Part shown: positions 48,822-60,549 of the stretch, one piece after another | Numbering within the stretch: the stretch's first letter is position 1 | How the letters are laid out: the number at the start of each line of letters is the position of its first letter | Assembly (NCBI GenBank): GCA_027596075.1 | Contig: JADGJC010000109.1 | Span: 1-64,000 of the forward strand | Source of the DNA: Rhizophlyctis rosea | Lineage: Eukaryota > Chytridiomycota > Chytridiomycetes > Rhizophlyctidales > Rhizophlyctidaceae | DNA: 64,000 bases | Direction of reading: 5' to 3' | Made by a program: the position numbers and the translations under genes | Notes under the pieces: generated by a model | What the model was told of the DNA's origin: nothing | Database searches by the model: none | Seen by the model: the letters and a program-made list of their open reading frames with translations, nothing else

Positions 48822-49505
48822 ATGCGCCGCAACGGCATCACCTTCTCCCCGCACTTCAACACCACCCGCCCAACCAACGCCACCATCCGCTCCTGCGACT
48901 GCGCAAAACCCACCCACATCGACCTCCCCGAACTCTCTCGCGGTGAAGTCGTCCTCCAACCCGGCGAGTCACCTACCATTTACGTTGACGCACACCGTAT
49001 TGCTAAACTCCGACATGAGAGGGACACTTTGGTTCGGCAGTTGGAGGCTATTCGGTTGGAGTTGAGGGGTGGGGAGGGTGTTATTCCGCAGAGGATTGAT
49101 GAGATTGATGAGGTGTTGAAGCGGTGGGAGGATGATTATCAGAGGGTCGTAGATGACGCGTGGGGGCAGTGGGAACGCGACCTTGACGCCGGCATCGATA
49201 CTCCAGAACCACCCATTCCAATCCACCCGCACATTCTTGCATCCGAGTTTGAAACCTCCTTCTTCCTGCGGGGCGTGGAATTTTATAAATCACTACATCA
49301 TTTTACGGCTGTTAGGGAGGCGCGTTTTACGGCGGGATGGAGGAAGGAGATGCAGCCTATTCACCGGGCGTCTAGGCGCCGGAGTCGGAGGAAATTGAGG
49401 GACAGAGCAGGGAAGGCCAGGGGGAAGGTCAATAAGGGTTGGGATGCGGAGTATTTGGAAGTGTTTGATGAATTGTTGAGTGTGAAGGGTGTTGAGAAAT
49501 ATTGA
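48822..49505 (+). CDS. Coiled-coil hypothetical protein
   Basis: One exon of 227 residues. A Cys pair (RSCDCAK, about residues 23-29) is near the start. Residues about 60-115 form a coiled coil (RHERDTLVRQLEAIRLELRGG; RIDEIDEVLKRWEDDYQRVV). A very basic stretch HRASRRRSRRKLRDRAGKAR lies near residues 180-200 and could bind nucleic acid. No family is recognised. Codons change from C-ending to G/T-ending near 49015. Confidence 0.6.
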   Translation: MRRNGITFSPHFNTTRPTNATIRSCDCAKPTHIDLPELSRGEVVLQPGESPTIYVDAHRIAKLRHERDTLVRQLEAIRLELRGGEGVIPQRIDEIDEVLKRWEDDYQRVVDDAWGQWERDLDAGIDTPEPPIPIHPHILASEFETSFFLRGVEFYKSLHHFTAVREARFTAGWRKEMQPIHRASRRRSRRKLRDRAGKARGKVNKGWDAEYLEVFDELLSVKGVEKY

Positions 49506-49968
49506 AGTAATTTCTTGTTTGTATCTTACAGGTTATGACTATCCGTCCTTTGTATATATCTGCGCCATACCCCATACAATATACCACTTTGTTTAGACCT
49601 TCAACCTTTGACGCTACGTTTCTGTCGTATGTATGCTGAAGAACACTGCAACGAGAATCTGGGGCATCCTGACAGAAATTTGATACACCAGGCAGCCCGT
49701 CCATCAGCTCTTCAACCGCCGGACTGTCGCATCCGTCTTGTCCGAAAGCGCGGCCGACCCCCAATCCGGCCGTCAGAGCACGCTTGATCGATAAGGGCCC
49801 GATCGTGACTGCTGGGCCTATGGAAGGGGCGGGCGAAACGTACACCTATCAGGAGGACATATCCGGTTTTCATCGCCGCCACTGGGTGAGATGGTTTCTT
49901 TTCGGTCATTGTCCCTCAGCCTCACCATTAAGAAGCCCTCCGTTGACAACATTGACACAATAACCATC
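49506..49968. other. Intergenic region
   Basis: No supported gene; a minus-strand frame (49845-49429) overlaps the coding end of the previous gene and is a shadow. Confidence 0.4.
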
Positions 49969-50699
49969 ATGAATCCTGTCATCGGCGGTGTTGTCACGCA
50001 GAAGGGACAAACCCTTCAGGCTTCGTTCGCAGAGTTACTCAATATACCCGAAATTGTCTGCTCAATCGCATCTGCCCTCTGGGAAAAGCGTCCCAGAAGC
50101 GTACGCTCCTTCGCGTTAACCTGTAAAGCTGCATGGACTGCACTCACCTCAACAGCCGGACTGCTGAGCACCATGGAAGGCGTGGGGCATCGAAGCGTAA
50201 GCACCTCACCGCAGTGCGTCTTTCGTGCCTCTTTATGCATTGAGCTGACAAAGTCTATTCCATATTGCAGTTGCATCTGGACATGTGGTTCTCGACTTGG
50301 ACGAAGCGGTCAAGCTTCCTTACAGTCTTGGCGCGTCGTTATCCAAATCTTTTCGCACACACGCGTACCAGCATAACTTATTTCATGACTCCCAGTCCAC
50401 CATATGATGCTTACAACTTGTACCATAAGGCGTATACGGCGTGCTACTATACTTGTGTTGATCTGAGGGTTTCTGGGCGGAAGGTGCCCGAGTGGTGCGA
50501 CCCTTACCGCGCTTTTGAAGCGATCTTGTCCGAAAAAGGTGTAGCTGATTGTTGCGTTGTGAGGAAAACAGCCTCTCTTTGGCTGTATGCTGAGCGAACT
50601 TTCAAGAATAGTGATCGTAGGAGCTGGCTGGAGCGATACTGTAGGAGGGAGGGAGGGGGGTTTGATTTGTGTGAAGATTGTACTAAAGCTTGTCTGTGA
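49969..50699 (+). CDS. Unknown protein with F-box-like start and CC/CxxC C-terminus
   Basis: Exons 49969-50196 and 50271-50699 join in phase, 218 residues from ATG 49969 (MNPVIGG), chosen because it aligns with the start of the minus-strand paralog. LLNIPEIVCSIASALWE and RSFALTCKAAWTAL resemble an F-box-like helical pair. The C-terminus has FEAILSEKGVADCC, DRRSWLERYCRREGG and LCEDCTKACL, giving conserved CC and CxxC pairs that may form a zinc site. The paralog pair flanks the coiled-coil gene in opposite orientation. No known family is recognised. Confidence 0.65.
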
Positions 50700-51351
50700 A
50701 TCCATCTCTCTGGCGGTAAGGTAAATCTCAAATGTAGTAGTCATCGTTATCAGACCCATCATCTTACAGTGCGTGCATATTCGGTGCTTTCATTGGTCAA
50801 CGGTGTGAATACTCTTTCAGATAACCTGTAAGGCGCATCCTGCCTGTCTGAAGCTGATCGTAAAGTGCATGATGGCATTTCTCGAAAAGTGGATAAACGT
50901 GCCATACTGTGGAAATCTATGCCATCAACAGGAGAAAGTTTTGTTTATGGGGTGGATGTTGGAAGGTATATGCATTTAATTTTCCAGGCCATCGTAAGTC
51001 AGATCCACACCCATAGTGGTTTCCGGCGTAAATCAATTTGTAGTGACATTTCAAAACAACAGAAGAGAGATCGTCGTGACAGGTAGGGGCTATTCAAACT
51101 TCTCATCTAAAAATGGTCTATATCGATTGTTTTGTTGGAAGTTGGAGAAGAATATGCCCTTGAAAGGACCCTTAAGTGAGGGCGCGTCAGATTGAATGGA
51201 CCTGCTTGGACCAGGTCCGGCTCCGCGTTCCCCAGATTGAAAGCGCAGTCCCATCCATTCGACACCCATCCATCCATCCATCTAGACCTACCTGTAACCC
51301 ACACATCCATCTACGTACACGCAAACCCATCCGACAACACATATCATCATA
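50700..51351. other. Intergenic region, promoter of RanBP1
   Basis: No gene. A CCATCCATCCATCCATC run lies near 51266-51282 just before the RanBP1 start. Confidence 0.4.
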
Positions 51352-52406
51352 ATGGCCGACACCGACAACCAACCCACCGTCCAGAAGGAGGTGAGTCAAT
51401 ATGCCGACGTTTTGGGGACTTCGCGATGGCCCAAGATGAATACATCTACAAGGATTTCCCATGGCGCGTGGGAACCATATAGATTGTTACTAAAGCCTCT
51501 TATAATGGTCGTTGTAGGAGACTGGAGCCGAGGGCGGCGACGACGAGGAGGTCGCACCCTCCGTCGACGTTCACTTTGAACCCGTGATGACTCTTCAGCA
51601 GCTGGATGAGATCAAGACAAACGAGGAAGATGAGGAGGTCCTGTTCAAGATGTGAGTGTTTTTGTTTGGATGGGAGTCGCTGGTTGCTTTCGAACGCAAC
51701 TGGTTGTGTTTTCCCACGCGATGCTTCACGTTTATGAATGGCACAAGTTCGCATTTCGCAACAAACTAACAGACTTATTTCTCAGGCGCGCGAAGCTGTT
51801 CCGGTTCGACAAGGTCAACAACGAGTGGAAGGAGCGTGGAACGGGTGACGTCAAGTTCTTGAAGCACAAGCTTCACGGAAAGGTCCGATTGTTGATGAGG
51901 AGAGACAAGACCCACAAGATTTGCGCCAACCACTACGGTTCGTGCTTTCTCTAGCGATTTTGCTGATATTGCAGGGATCCCTCATATTACTTCTCAACTT
52001 CAGTCACCCCCGAGATGTCCCTCTCCCCCAACGTCGGCTCCGACCGCTCATGGGTGTGGAGCTGTCTCGCCGACTTCTCCGAAGGCGAGCCTACCGCGGA
52101 GCTTTTGGCCATCCGGTTCGCAAACAGCGAGAGTACGTGTCACGTTCGCTGGCATTTCGTATTCTTGCCGTCCGCCTAGATCATAGTATCTCATGGAAAT
52201 CATACACTCTTTCAGACGCCAACAAATTCAAGGACCAATTCGAAGAAGTCCAAAAGATCAACATCGAGGTCGACAACAAGGGCGCCTCCAAGCCCGCCGA
52301 GTCTGCGCCAAAGACTGAGGAGCCCAAGGAGGCAGCTAAGGCGCAGGAGCCAAAGGCCGAGGAAGCAAAGGAGGAGAAGAAGGAGGAAGAGGAAAAGAAG
52401 GAATAA
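51352..52406 (+). CDS. RanBP1 (Yrb1-type) Ran-binding protein
   Basis: Exons 51352-51390, 51518-51651, 51786-51937, 52004-52132 and 52216-52406, all GT-AG and in phase. The Ran-binding domain is complete: [90 protein letters not shown]. It ends in an acidic/Ala-rich tail (about 45 residues). RanBP1 releases Ran-GTP from importins and assists GTP hydrolysis in the cytoplasm. Codons are C-ending almost throughout, unlike most neighbours, which fits high expression. Confidence 0.95.
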
Positions 52407-53218
52407 GCGATCAACAATCATCCCGTCGTCCCTTTTCCTTTCTTATACCCCCCGCATTCCGACTGCGCCAATCTCACCGCCTATTGATTCGATCATTTCC
52501 ACCCTTCTGCGCAATCCCCACCCCCGATTCCCCCCTCCCCTTTCGGTTTTTCACCTTTACCCCTCTCATCAAAAAGGCACTCTTACCCCCTTTATTCGCT
52601 CTCTCCCCTTGTTTTTCGAGTGTTCTTAACATTGTAGATTTAGACAATCTCCCCCTTGTGAATATGAATCTTAATTTTTTTTCCTACTGGCGATGGCGTG
52701 TTGGCGTGTTTTAGATGAGACGAGAAAGGTTTTCGGTCGTGGGAGTCGGTCAGAGAGGAGGTTGGGGGTTGCTGAACGCAAAATTAGTGGGGGAGTATGG
52801 ACCTGGCAGTCGTCTTGGTGGCTTCCGGTCGGATAGCGGATGAAAGAGTGCCAAAGCGGGATCGACCCGTCAAAATCGTCGGCTGTGTCGTTGGCGGGAC
52901 TTAACCTCTTGGTAGAGAGGAGGGCTCTGCTGGCACCATGTTCAAGCTTTGAAACTCTGAATTGGGACGCTTTCAACATTTGAGGCCAGGAAGGACTTTC
53001 CCCAATACCATTGATGAGGAGTTACAGAACATACCAAATCCACATAAACAGTATCATGACTTGGCGGAGTGTTTACAGATTCTTTTGTAGCTTTTTGACT
53101 TTTACTGACCATAGAAATCTTGCACAACCACACAAGTGCAATTCGAAAGACTGCCAGAACATCGCGTTCATCTCACTCTTTTTGTTTGAATAATAGTGAA
53201 CGTTGAGATCTCCTCTAC
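52407..53218. other. Intergenic region
   Basis: Pyrimidine-rich 3' flank of RanBP1 then unremarkable sequence up to the 5S gene. No gene supported. Confidence 0.4.
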
Positions 53219-53336
53219 ATCTACGGCCATACACACCAGAAAGCACCGGATCCCGTCTGATCTCCGAAGTTAAGCTGGTGATGGCGCAGTCAGTACTGTG
53301 GTGGGGGACCACACGGGAATACTGCGTGCTGTAGAT
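53219..53336 (+). rRNA. 5S ribosomal RNA
   Basis: About 118 nt. ATCTACGGC at the 5' end pairs over nine bases (one G-U) with GCTGTAGAT at the 3' end (helix I). Conserved internal words are present: GGCCATAC, CCCGTCTGATC, CGAAGTTAAGC (box A / loop C region), GTACTGTGGTGGG (intermediate and box C). A T run follows at 53336-53340, a Pol III terminator. A lone dispersed 5S gene, outside any rDNA repeat, is common in fungi. Confidence 0.95.
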
Positions 53337-53632
53337 TTTTGTTGGCGGTTGTCCTTGTGTCCTTCCATTTTCATCCCTAATGTGCAGCACGCAACGTTGC
53401 GCTTTTTCTTTTTGGAAACATGTGTTTTCCTTCCCTCACTGCTTCGCCTTCATTTTGGCCATTCCACAATCATGATCCCAATTTTTGAACTTATTTCTCA
53501 ATCTGTATGCTAAGCTGTTGGCATTGCATTTCTGGGCAGACGACATTTGGCCCATCTTGCCAATGTCGTAAAATGCGAAATGTGTATTGGCCTCTCAAAT
53601 CCCTCATTTTCCTCTTCACATATACCATCTCA
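53337..53632. other. Short intergenic region
   Basis: Flank of the 5S gene; nothing recognised. Confidence 0.4.
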
Positions 53633-55165
53633 TCAATCCGTCTTATTTCCATCCACCCAACCCTCCAACGCATCCCACTCCCTCCGAAACTCCCGCACCT
53701 TCCCCTCTCTAATCCTCAAATACCTCTTCGTCCCCTCTCCCAACCTATGCAGCACAAAAACACTGCCAACCGCCGCCATCGTCAATGAATAGGCAATTAA
53801 GGCCTGATTCACAAACCATACAATGCCAGAAAGTGTGCCAATCAACATCAACAGAATGACCAAGCGGAATTTGAACAGCGAGAGTGCCAGACCGATCAGG
53901 TGGAGTATATCGAGCGTTGTGCGGATGTTGAGTGTCTTGGTCCATAGGATGTGTAGGCATTCTTGGAGGGAGAATGTGACTAGTTCCGGGGATGTGAGTT
54001 CCAGATAGAGGTCTTTTTGATCTATGTTGCCGTATTTCTTTTCCAAGGCCTTGCACCGCCTCAGCACCGTCGGAACATCGGGGAAAGGCCACTCATCGGA
54101 CAGAATGCCGTCATTGTATTTTTTGCGATGCCGGCACACCCGGAGGGCGCCGTCGTTCCAGACTTCATGGTCTTCATTTTCCATGTGGAGGAGGGGTTGC
54201 ATGCGGAGGGTCAGTGATTGGGAGTATGCGCTGTGTGGACTTGCTTTGAGGAGGGGTGGGGAAGGGTGGATGTATGATGCTAGGAGTGTCGGACCTAAAG
54301 ATGTTACGCCGTCCGGGTATTGGTTTAGAATGGCCTGAGGGAATGGGTTAATATAGGAGGGCTGAGGAAACAACAGAATATTTGGACGAAGCAAATATGC
54401 ATCGAGGCTCTAAACAAAACGCACCTCCAAGCGCTTGACACGCTCCGCAAAGTCCACTTGTCCAAAGATCTCAAACTCCACACCAGCGTATAACCACTTC
54501 CGCAACTTGGTTCGCGCCTGTCTTTGCCCCAACTGGACCTCCAACTGGCGAAACTTATCGTCAAGACTGCGATCCCGCAAAAACTCCCACATCCCTTCCT
54601 CCGACTCCTCAACCCACTCAACACTATCAGCAAGACCATCATAACTGTCTGACCACTTCATAACTCGACGTTCCATGAAATCCCAATATGCTTTACACAC
54701 TTTGGACATTCGCGTCCTGTTTGGTGTGACAACACCCCACATTGTTGCGGACTTTTGGAACAAATGCGTTTCGAGGTATCGGAAAACGCGGACGGTGTCC
54801 ACTAGCAGGTGCAACGGGTGAAGAGGGGTACCTCTAAATGGATGTGTAGGTCTTAAGGGCATGATCTTATTTTTGGTTAGGTAACGGTCTAGAAGAGCGG
54901 TGAGTCGGACACAGGCGGGAACGAGACAGTTGTATAAGTGGCGGTCGGGGGTGGTGCTGGTTTGGTATAGTGAGCGTAGAATGAGGCAGGTGTGTCCGAA
55001 GAGGAAGTATGTTGGCCAGTCTAGGAAGGTGCTGATTTCGAGGAGGATCTCTTTTGGTAGGGAAGTAAGTGTTGGAGTGGTAGCGGATGCTCCCGCCAGC
55101 GGGAGGAACATGACGAGTGTGAAGAGGCACCCCATAAGAGATGGCGACGTCGTGGGTGGGAACAT
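53633..55165 (-). CDS. F-box protein with C-terminal membrane helices (hypothetical)
   Basis: Exons 55165-54425 and 54334-53633 join in phase, about 480 residues. A hydrophobic start (CLFTLVMFLPLAGASA) resembles a signal anchor. Then LPKEILLEISTFLDWPTYFLFGHTC looks like an F-box-type helix set. Near the C-terminus are two or three hydrophobic helices (HLIGLALSLFKFRLVILLMLIGTL, IVWFVNQALIAYSLTMAAVG). A membrane-tethered F-box protein would be unusual, so either reading may be wrong. No repeat domain is seen. Confidence 0.55.
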
Positions 55166-56105
55166 TTTGCGGTGGAGCTGCTTTTATAGGTAGGTAAGCC
55201 TTGCTGAGTACAGAGGGTCTTTCAATTTGTGGCGAGGATTGACAAGTGATGAGAACAGCAAATAGCAAATGAGCAAATGAGTCCGCTGCTGAGGGGAATC
55301 GGAATATCTAAGTGGGACACGGTAAGACAGTGGCGATTCTGGCGAACGCAAAAGGTCCCAAATTCCCTTCACCTCCGACACCTCAGCTCCTCAGCTGGCA
55401 TGTTTGACGGCTTGAGGCAGCAGATAGCAGCAGATAGAGATGAAAATCAGTATACCGGTTACCTATCATTTACATTTTTGAAGTCATTCTGCAGGCACAA
55501 CGCTGGGCCATATGATTTCGGACAGAATTTTCAACGCGATGCAGACATATACAATGGATGCCCTCAGAGAGGGAAATGGTCAACGAAATCACCGCGAACG
55601 CATGGAGCAATAATTGTCAAATTGGAGAATCAAAGTGTGCGGCACAAAGGAGAACAACCCCTTTTGAAACCACATGGGGACACGGCATATACAGCGTAAA
55701 CCACAACATCGTCATGCTCATCTCAACAATTTACAGAAAAACCTTTCTACAAAAAACAGTCTCCACAAAATCCACTCTTCTTCCCTTGCACCGGCTATGC
55801 AGTCTGCTGCAAAAATTTCGCAATCCAGTCAAGAATCCGCACAATATTCTCCCTGTCAGATCTAACCAAGAGACGCAAGCCAATCTGCTTATTCGGATGT
55901 GGCACACGAGCTCGGTTGTCCGAGGTCAACTTTGAAACGGTGTCGGGGACTGTACGGCACCGACCGACACGTACGTCATCTGCCAGTGTTTTAGGAATCT
56001 TCGTCCGATAGAAGGTGACTTCAAAGCCTACAACCCGAAGCGCAAAGATGTCTCGTGTCTCGTCCCATGCTTCCCTGCATTAATGCTGTGTCTGATGATT
56101 TATCC
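55166..56105. other. Intergenic region
   Basis: No supported gene. Several frames are open for about 100-140 codons but lack domains. Confidence 0.35.
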
Positions 56106-56919
56106 TTAAGAAGCGGACTTGATGTTAAGAGAAGAGACGACAACATAGGCCGGACACCAGCCTGTCTGTGAAGGAAATGTCCTACTTAGACATACCACAA
56201 CAATGAACAAACCCACATCCAAATCAGTTTCTCCTCTCTTTCGCAGGCACATAACATCAGGAGTAGCTTCACTCAATTGTGATGTTGAGGACCTCATGCC
56301 GACTTTCAGAGGCATTGGCAGACCAGGGCTGTTGATGAAAAGGTGAGCTTACATCCCTGTCTTTGATTCAAAAGGGACACGCTTACCAAACAAACCAATG
56401 CGAATCTGGAAAAATCTGCTCCAACGAGTACGACATCATTGCGTCCACCGATCGCTCATGTGCTGGAGCAGTATTCAGCATTGTCAACATGTTGAGAGAA
56501 AATGCCTTAAAATGAGCAACTTACAGGGATATACAAAGCATCCGGGCAAGAGCGGCAGCAATGGCGTCAATGCTGTGCTCGAGCCTGAAGATGCTTTTCA
56601 TATTCTGTAAATGGACTGGCCCATCGGAGTCGTCATTGAGAAGATAAGGAAAGTTTGAGGTGGGGAGCGCGTGGGCGCAGTCAATATTTGCATTCCTCTC
56701 GGCTCTAACGGCAGTTGGTTGCTGAATGTCGTGGTGAAGCGCGAGGTTGCTAAGAAAGTGTTGCATTGAATGGACAGAAGATATGGCGCCAAGGCAGGTG
56801 AAATTTGAAGGAGATGGTCGGGAATTGGGACTCTTTGAACGTTTTTGACCAGGACAAGCCCTCCTTCCTCTCTCACTTAAGCAGTTGATGAGTTCCAGAA
56901 TGACAAAATGGACTCCCAT
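56106..56919 (-). CDS. Uncertain multi-exon gene of unknown function
   Basis: A minus-strand frame 56919-56521 reads MGVHFVILELINC to ARMLCIS and ends at a donor-like GTAAGT. Further down, HERSVDAMMSYSLEQIFPDSHWFV joins across a canonical 58-nt intron (GTAAGC to CAACAG) in phase to PGLPMPLKVGMRSSTSQLSEATPDVMCLRKRGETD, stopping at 56106. The first exon does not connect to the second in phase (off by one). The text looks protein-like but matches no domain I know. Either a gene with an unrecognised splice or a decayed copy. Confidence 0.35.
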
Positions 56920-57239
56920 GTTACTCTACCTACCTATGACTACTGTAACACCAGCTACACAGTCTACAGCACCAGTAGTAGTCTTTTCGGGTGGAGTGCT
57001 CAGGTAGTTCAGTTGTGAAGAAGACAGCGAACAGGAAACGAACAAACCGCGCATTCGGCGGTTGAGTCGGTTGGCACCGCGACGACGTGTTTTTCGATGT
57101 ATTTTGACAGTTTTGACTTCTCGTCTCACCTTCACCCGTCTGTCATCTGTTTTGACAGGTCAGTCAGCTTCTTCAAAAAACCACTTAGAAAGCTATGCTA
57201 GTATCAAAATGTATACACCATGCGCCCAAAGGGCAAAAA

Positions 57240-57312
57240 TGGAGCAACAGGGGATTGAACCCTGGGCCTCTCGCATGCGAAGCGAGCGCTACTACCACTG
57301 AGCTATTACCCC
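57240..57312 (-). tRNA. tRNA-Ala (anticodon CGC)
   Basis: Minus strand, 73 nt without intron. Acceptor GGGGTAA pairs with TTGCTCC (G-U at two positions), D arm GCTCAGTGGTAGTAGC with the A box, anticodon stem CTCGC/GCGAG around loop TTCGCAT (anticodon CGC), T arm CAGGGTTCAATCCCCTG with the B box, discriminator A. Confidence 0.95.
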
Positions 57313-57959
57313 TCCTCCCAAAGGAAAAGTGTGTTTGCAACTCAATGCCATAGCAATTTAATTTTAGCTGTGAGCGAGATTTTGCCAAAGTCTTTGACAG
57401 CTTGATCTTTGTGGAAGTCAAAGCCCTTGTTCCTATCGATGATTCTCAGGACGATCCCACTGTATTATGTTGTACAGCGAATTTGGGAGGCAGTTGGCGT
57501 CTACGAGTCTTCAATTCACGTCAATTCGAGCGATTTATAAAGCTGTCAATGTTCACTGGCACATGGAATTGTGTTGGTGAATGTTGTTGTTGGAGGAAAG
57601 TGGCAGCGAAGTTAGCGCCCAAGGAGATTTTTACATTTGGTCTTTTAGTTGGCATGCTTGGTGCTGGAAACCGCCAGGGCTGCTGTTATGAAGTGAAGGG
57701 AAGCAGACCGCAAATGGGTTCCCAAAGCTCATTTGCAGATGAAAGGAAAATAGTTGCCTGATGATGGAATTCGCTCCATAGGAAGATATCATGACCTCAA
57801 GCAAAACATTGCACCAAAGGTTGGGTGTTTGAAAGCATGTTTCGATGACGATGCAGCCTTTCAATTGGAGCTGATTCTCATAAACAAGCTGATAAGGAAA
57901 CGTGATTCTATTGAATGTATCTACACGCTGCCCGCTTTACCGCACGATGCTGAAACCTA
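57313..57959. other. Intergenic region
   Basis: No gene supported; a short plus-strand frame 57402-57761 has no domain. Confidence 0.4.
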
Positions 57960-59129
57960 CTATTGGTCGAGAGTTGTATAAGCTAGGTACTCCTGCCCCA
58001 GAAGATTCGAAGCCAACTGTGGTGAAGCCTGCACCGTAACCCGTCGAACCGTCACTCTGCCCCCATTGCCTCCGACTTTACAAATCCCCAAGGTGAATCC
58101 ATCGAAGCGGCAGAGGTTCGGGCGGAGTTGACCATTTTGGACATCGCACAAGAAACTCAAAAACTTGGCATGCCATGGCCCCACAATGCGCCAAATCATG
58201 TACGTGAATTCGTGCATGTGCCCATCCTCCTCTTCGAGACCCTCTTCGCTACCCTCTTCGGGACCGGAACAATCTCCAACGCACTTCAATGTTGGTCTGA
58301 CCCATCGCTCGACGCAGCGGTGTATTCCCGACTCAGGATCCCTATCATAGAATCCAGCATGGCTGAAGTGATATCTGCCCGCTTCTTCCAGGACACCGCC
58401 CTTCGCCGATGGATTGAAAGACGTGAATGCCGTCTCGAGATCCCTCGGACCGAACCCAATCCACGGACGGTAACAGTGATGAAGCAACGGCCCCGAATAA
58501 GGTTCAACACCCCTGTCCCACGGCTTGCTGTTCCCCGCCGCACACGGCGGCAAGCCATGCTTCCCCTCCACATTGACCCGTTGCGAGCAGTCAGCTGAGA
58601 GGCGTTCGATGATCAGGACGGGTTGGGTGAACAGGTGCACCAAGCTGCGAAGGATAGAGATTGACTTTGTACTGATGTCGAGGAAGAATTGACACTCGAA
58701 GAGTTCGTAGCACTGCTCTGTGCAGCGGCAGCGATGGCGGCAGGTCGTGCAGACAAGTATGATATCTTTCGTGACGGCGAAGAGGAACGAGTCGTGAGGG
58801 ATAGACTGTATGTATGCTGCGAACGCTTTGATTTGGGTCTCGCTTTGCTGAGCGTCGTCTTCGACACGGACGAAGAGTCTTTCGGCGAAACGGGGTGCGA
58901 GGGGTTGGCATAGGCGGTGCATCTGGTGGTTGGTTGCGCGTACGGCGAGGAGGCTTTTGGAGTCGCAACGTTCCAGGATGTGCGCCAGCAGCTCTTCCGG
59001 TAGAGTTGACAAAGAGGTAGGAGTGCTATCCATCATGTGGTGTTGGAATTGAATTTCCGTGGAAGTTGAATCTGGGTGTGGATTGATGGATGATGTTTTG
59101 ATGGAAAAGTGTGGGCAAGTCTGCAGCAA
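57960..59129 (-). CDS. F-box protein, intronless
   Basis: Frame of 389 residues; the likelier start is Met 32 (MMDSTPTSL), since the preceding residues lack character. LSTLPEELLAHILERCDSKS and LAVRATNHQMHRL form an F-box. Cys/His-rich block CTTCRHRCRCTEQCYELFECQ (about residues 128-148; at most a metal-binding knot) follows. An acidic segment (EEGSEEGLEEEDG) precedes the C-terminal part. No known substrate-binding repeat is seen. Confidence 0.75.
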   Translation of the reverse strand: MLQTCPHFSIKTSSINPHPDSTSTEIQFQHHMMDSTPTSLSTLPEELLAHILERCDSKSLLAVRATNHQMHRLCQPLAPRFAERLFVRVEDDAQQSETQIKAFAAYIQSIPHDSFLFAVTKDIILVCTTCRHRCRCTEQCYELFECQFFLDISTKSISILRSLVHLFTQPVLIIERLSADCSQRVNVEGKHGLPPCAAGNSKPWDRGVEPYSGPLLHHCYRPWIGFGPRDLETAFTSFNPSAKGGVLEEAGRYHFSHAGFYDRDPESGIHRCVERWVRPTLKCVGDCSGPEEGSEEGLEEEDGHMHEFTYMIWRIVGPWHAKFLSFLCDVQNGQLRPNLCRFDGFTLGICKVGGNGGRVTVRRVTVQASPQLASNLLGQEYLAYTTLDQ

Positions 59130-59349
59130 AACCTCAAAGGGTGCTCAAGAGGGAAGGTTTTTGGCTCTTTCAGTTTGCCAGGGTATGGTGAAGGCACAGT
59201 GACCGGAGCAACTACGTTACTATCATCAGGGTCCCATTCACCCAAAATTTCCCGCCCCCCATTCCCCGTTCCATCGTCAACAATAACACCTACAAAACAA
59301 GAGTAGCGAGATGTCAAGTTGAAGATAACAGAGTGACCGCGCAAGAACA

Positions 59350-60549
59350 ATGCCAAGCTTCCTTCTCCTGCCTCCCACAAAACCAGCCATGCGCCTCCAG
59401 CCCCTTCTATTCCTCCTCACAGCCCTAACTCCAATTCTCGCCGCAAAATGGATTGTCGAACTACCCAGCCCACCCAGTTGCAGCTGGGCATACGGCCCAA
59501 ACTTCCAAAACCAAACCACCTATAAAAACACCGGCTCTTCCGCCGGCGTCCAAAGAGAAATCATGCGAGATTATCTGGATTACCAAAGATTGAGCATGCA
59601 TGCGTATTTGGAAGGATATTGTGATGACTCGTTTACGGTGTGGAGTAATGATACATCCAAATGGAAGGTTCTGAGTACTTATTGGAAGGTCAACGAGACT
59701 CACATTTGGAGATGTAAGACTATCTCTTGATCTCCGTTGGTACCATTCATCCAAATGTTGAAGTACGAGCGAATCTTCAGGGGCTTGCAGCCAGTTATAA
59801 TGTGGAGGTTGTAGTTGAGTTCTGCACATTTGATTGCTTCCACCCCAGCACAAGGTGTGTTTGTACTCTATCGCACTTGATTGGCTTTCTCGGTCGTAGG
59901 CCATTGACTTTTCACCAAAGTCTATGGTGACTGTACCAGAGCGAGTATATATTACACTGGAATCGAGGATGATGCTGTGGATGCGTTGAAGTATGCAGTT
60001 GAGCAGCGTGCAAACATAATCAGGCAGACGGAATTCTGACACACTCAATTGGCATCAACAGACCTCTTGAGCCTCTACAAGCAAACACGACCCTAACCCA
60101 ACCTCCCAACCCCGACGCAACAATCACAGAATACCAATCAACTCTTTTCCCGCGACGATCCCACCTGCAACAGCAAACCCTCTCAAGTTGTGGTGATCCC
60201 AGCGTATCGCACCTGCACAAAAATGAACGACGGAACAGGGTTTTACCGCCAGAATGTCGATCAAGGGAGTAAATGGGCCAACAGGGTTTGCGTTGATTCT
60301 GATTGTCGGGATTGCGTTGAGACTACTGGGGAAATTGATACGTCTCGGCGATTCCAGCCAGGGGAGTGTTGGGCTACTTTGAGTGAGGATGGAAAGAGGA
60401 CCTATATGTATCAGAGAGTTTACACGAGAGGCAGCGGTGCGACCGGGACCCTGGGTGCGTCTTCTCGTGGCAGCAGATTTGGGGTGGGACAATGGGCGGC
60501 ATGCGGTGCTGGTGTTGTTGGTGGGCTCGGTGCGTTGGCTGTTTTGTAG
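59350..60549 (+). CDS. Secreted protein with Cys-rich body and GPI-like C-terminus; probable frameshift
   Basis: Exons 59350-59713, 59791-59854, 59940-59990 and 60062 onward join at GT-AG sites in phase. ATG 59389 gives a clean signal peptide (MRLQPLLFLLTALTPILAA). Body blocks include WIVELPSPPSCSWAYG, VVVEFCTFDCF and IYYTGIEDDAVDALK. In exon 4 the sense frame changes by one base near 60148-60156 (CCCGCG): PNPDATITEYQSTLFP before, RDDPTCNSKPSQVVVIPAYRTC after. The end is hydrophobic (CGAGVVGGLGALAVL), as before GPI attachment. No domain is recognised. A one-base error or real lesion explains the break. Confidence 0.55.
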
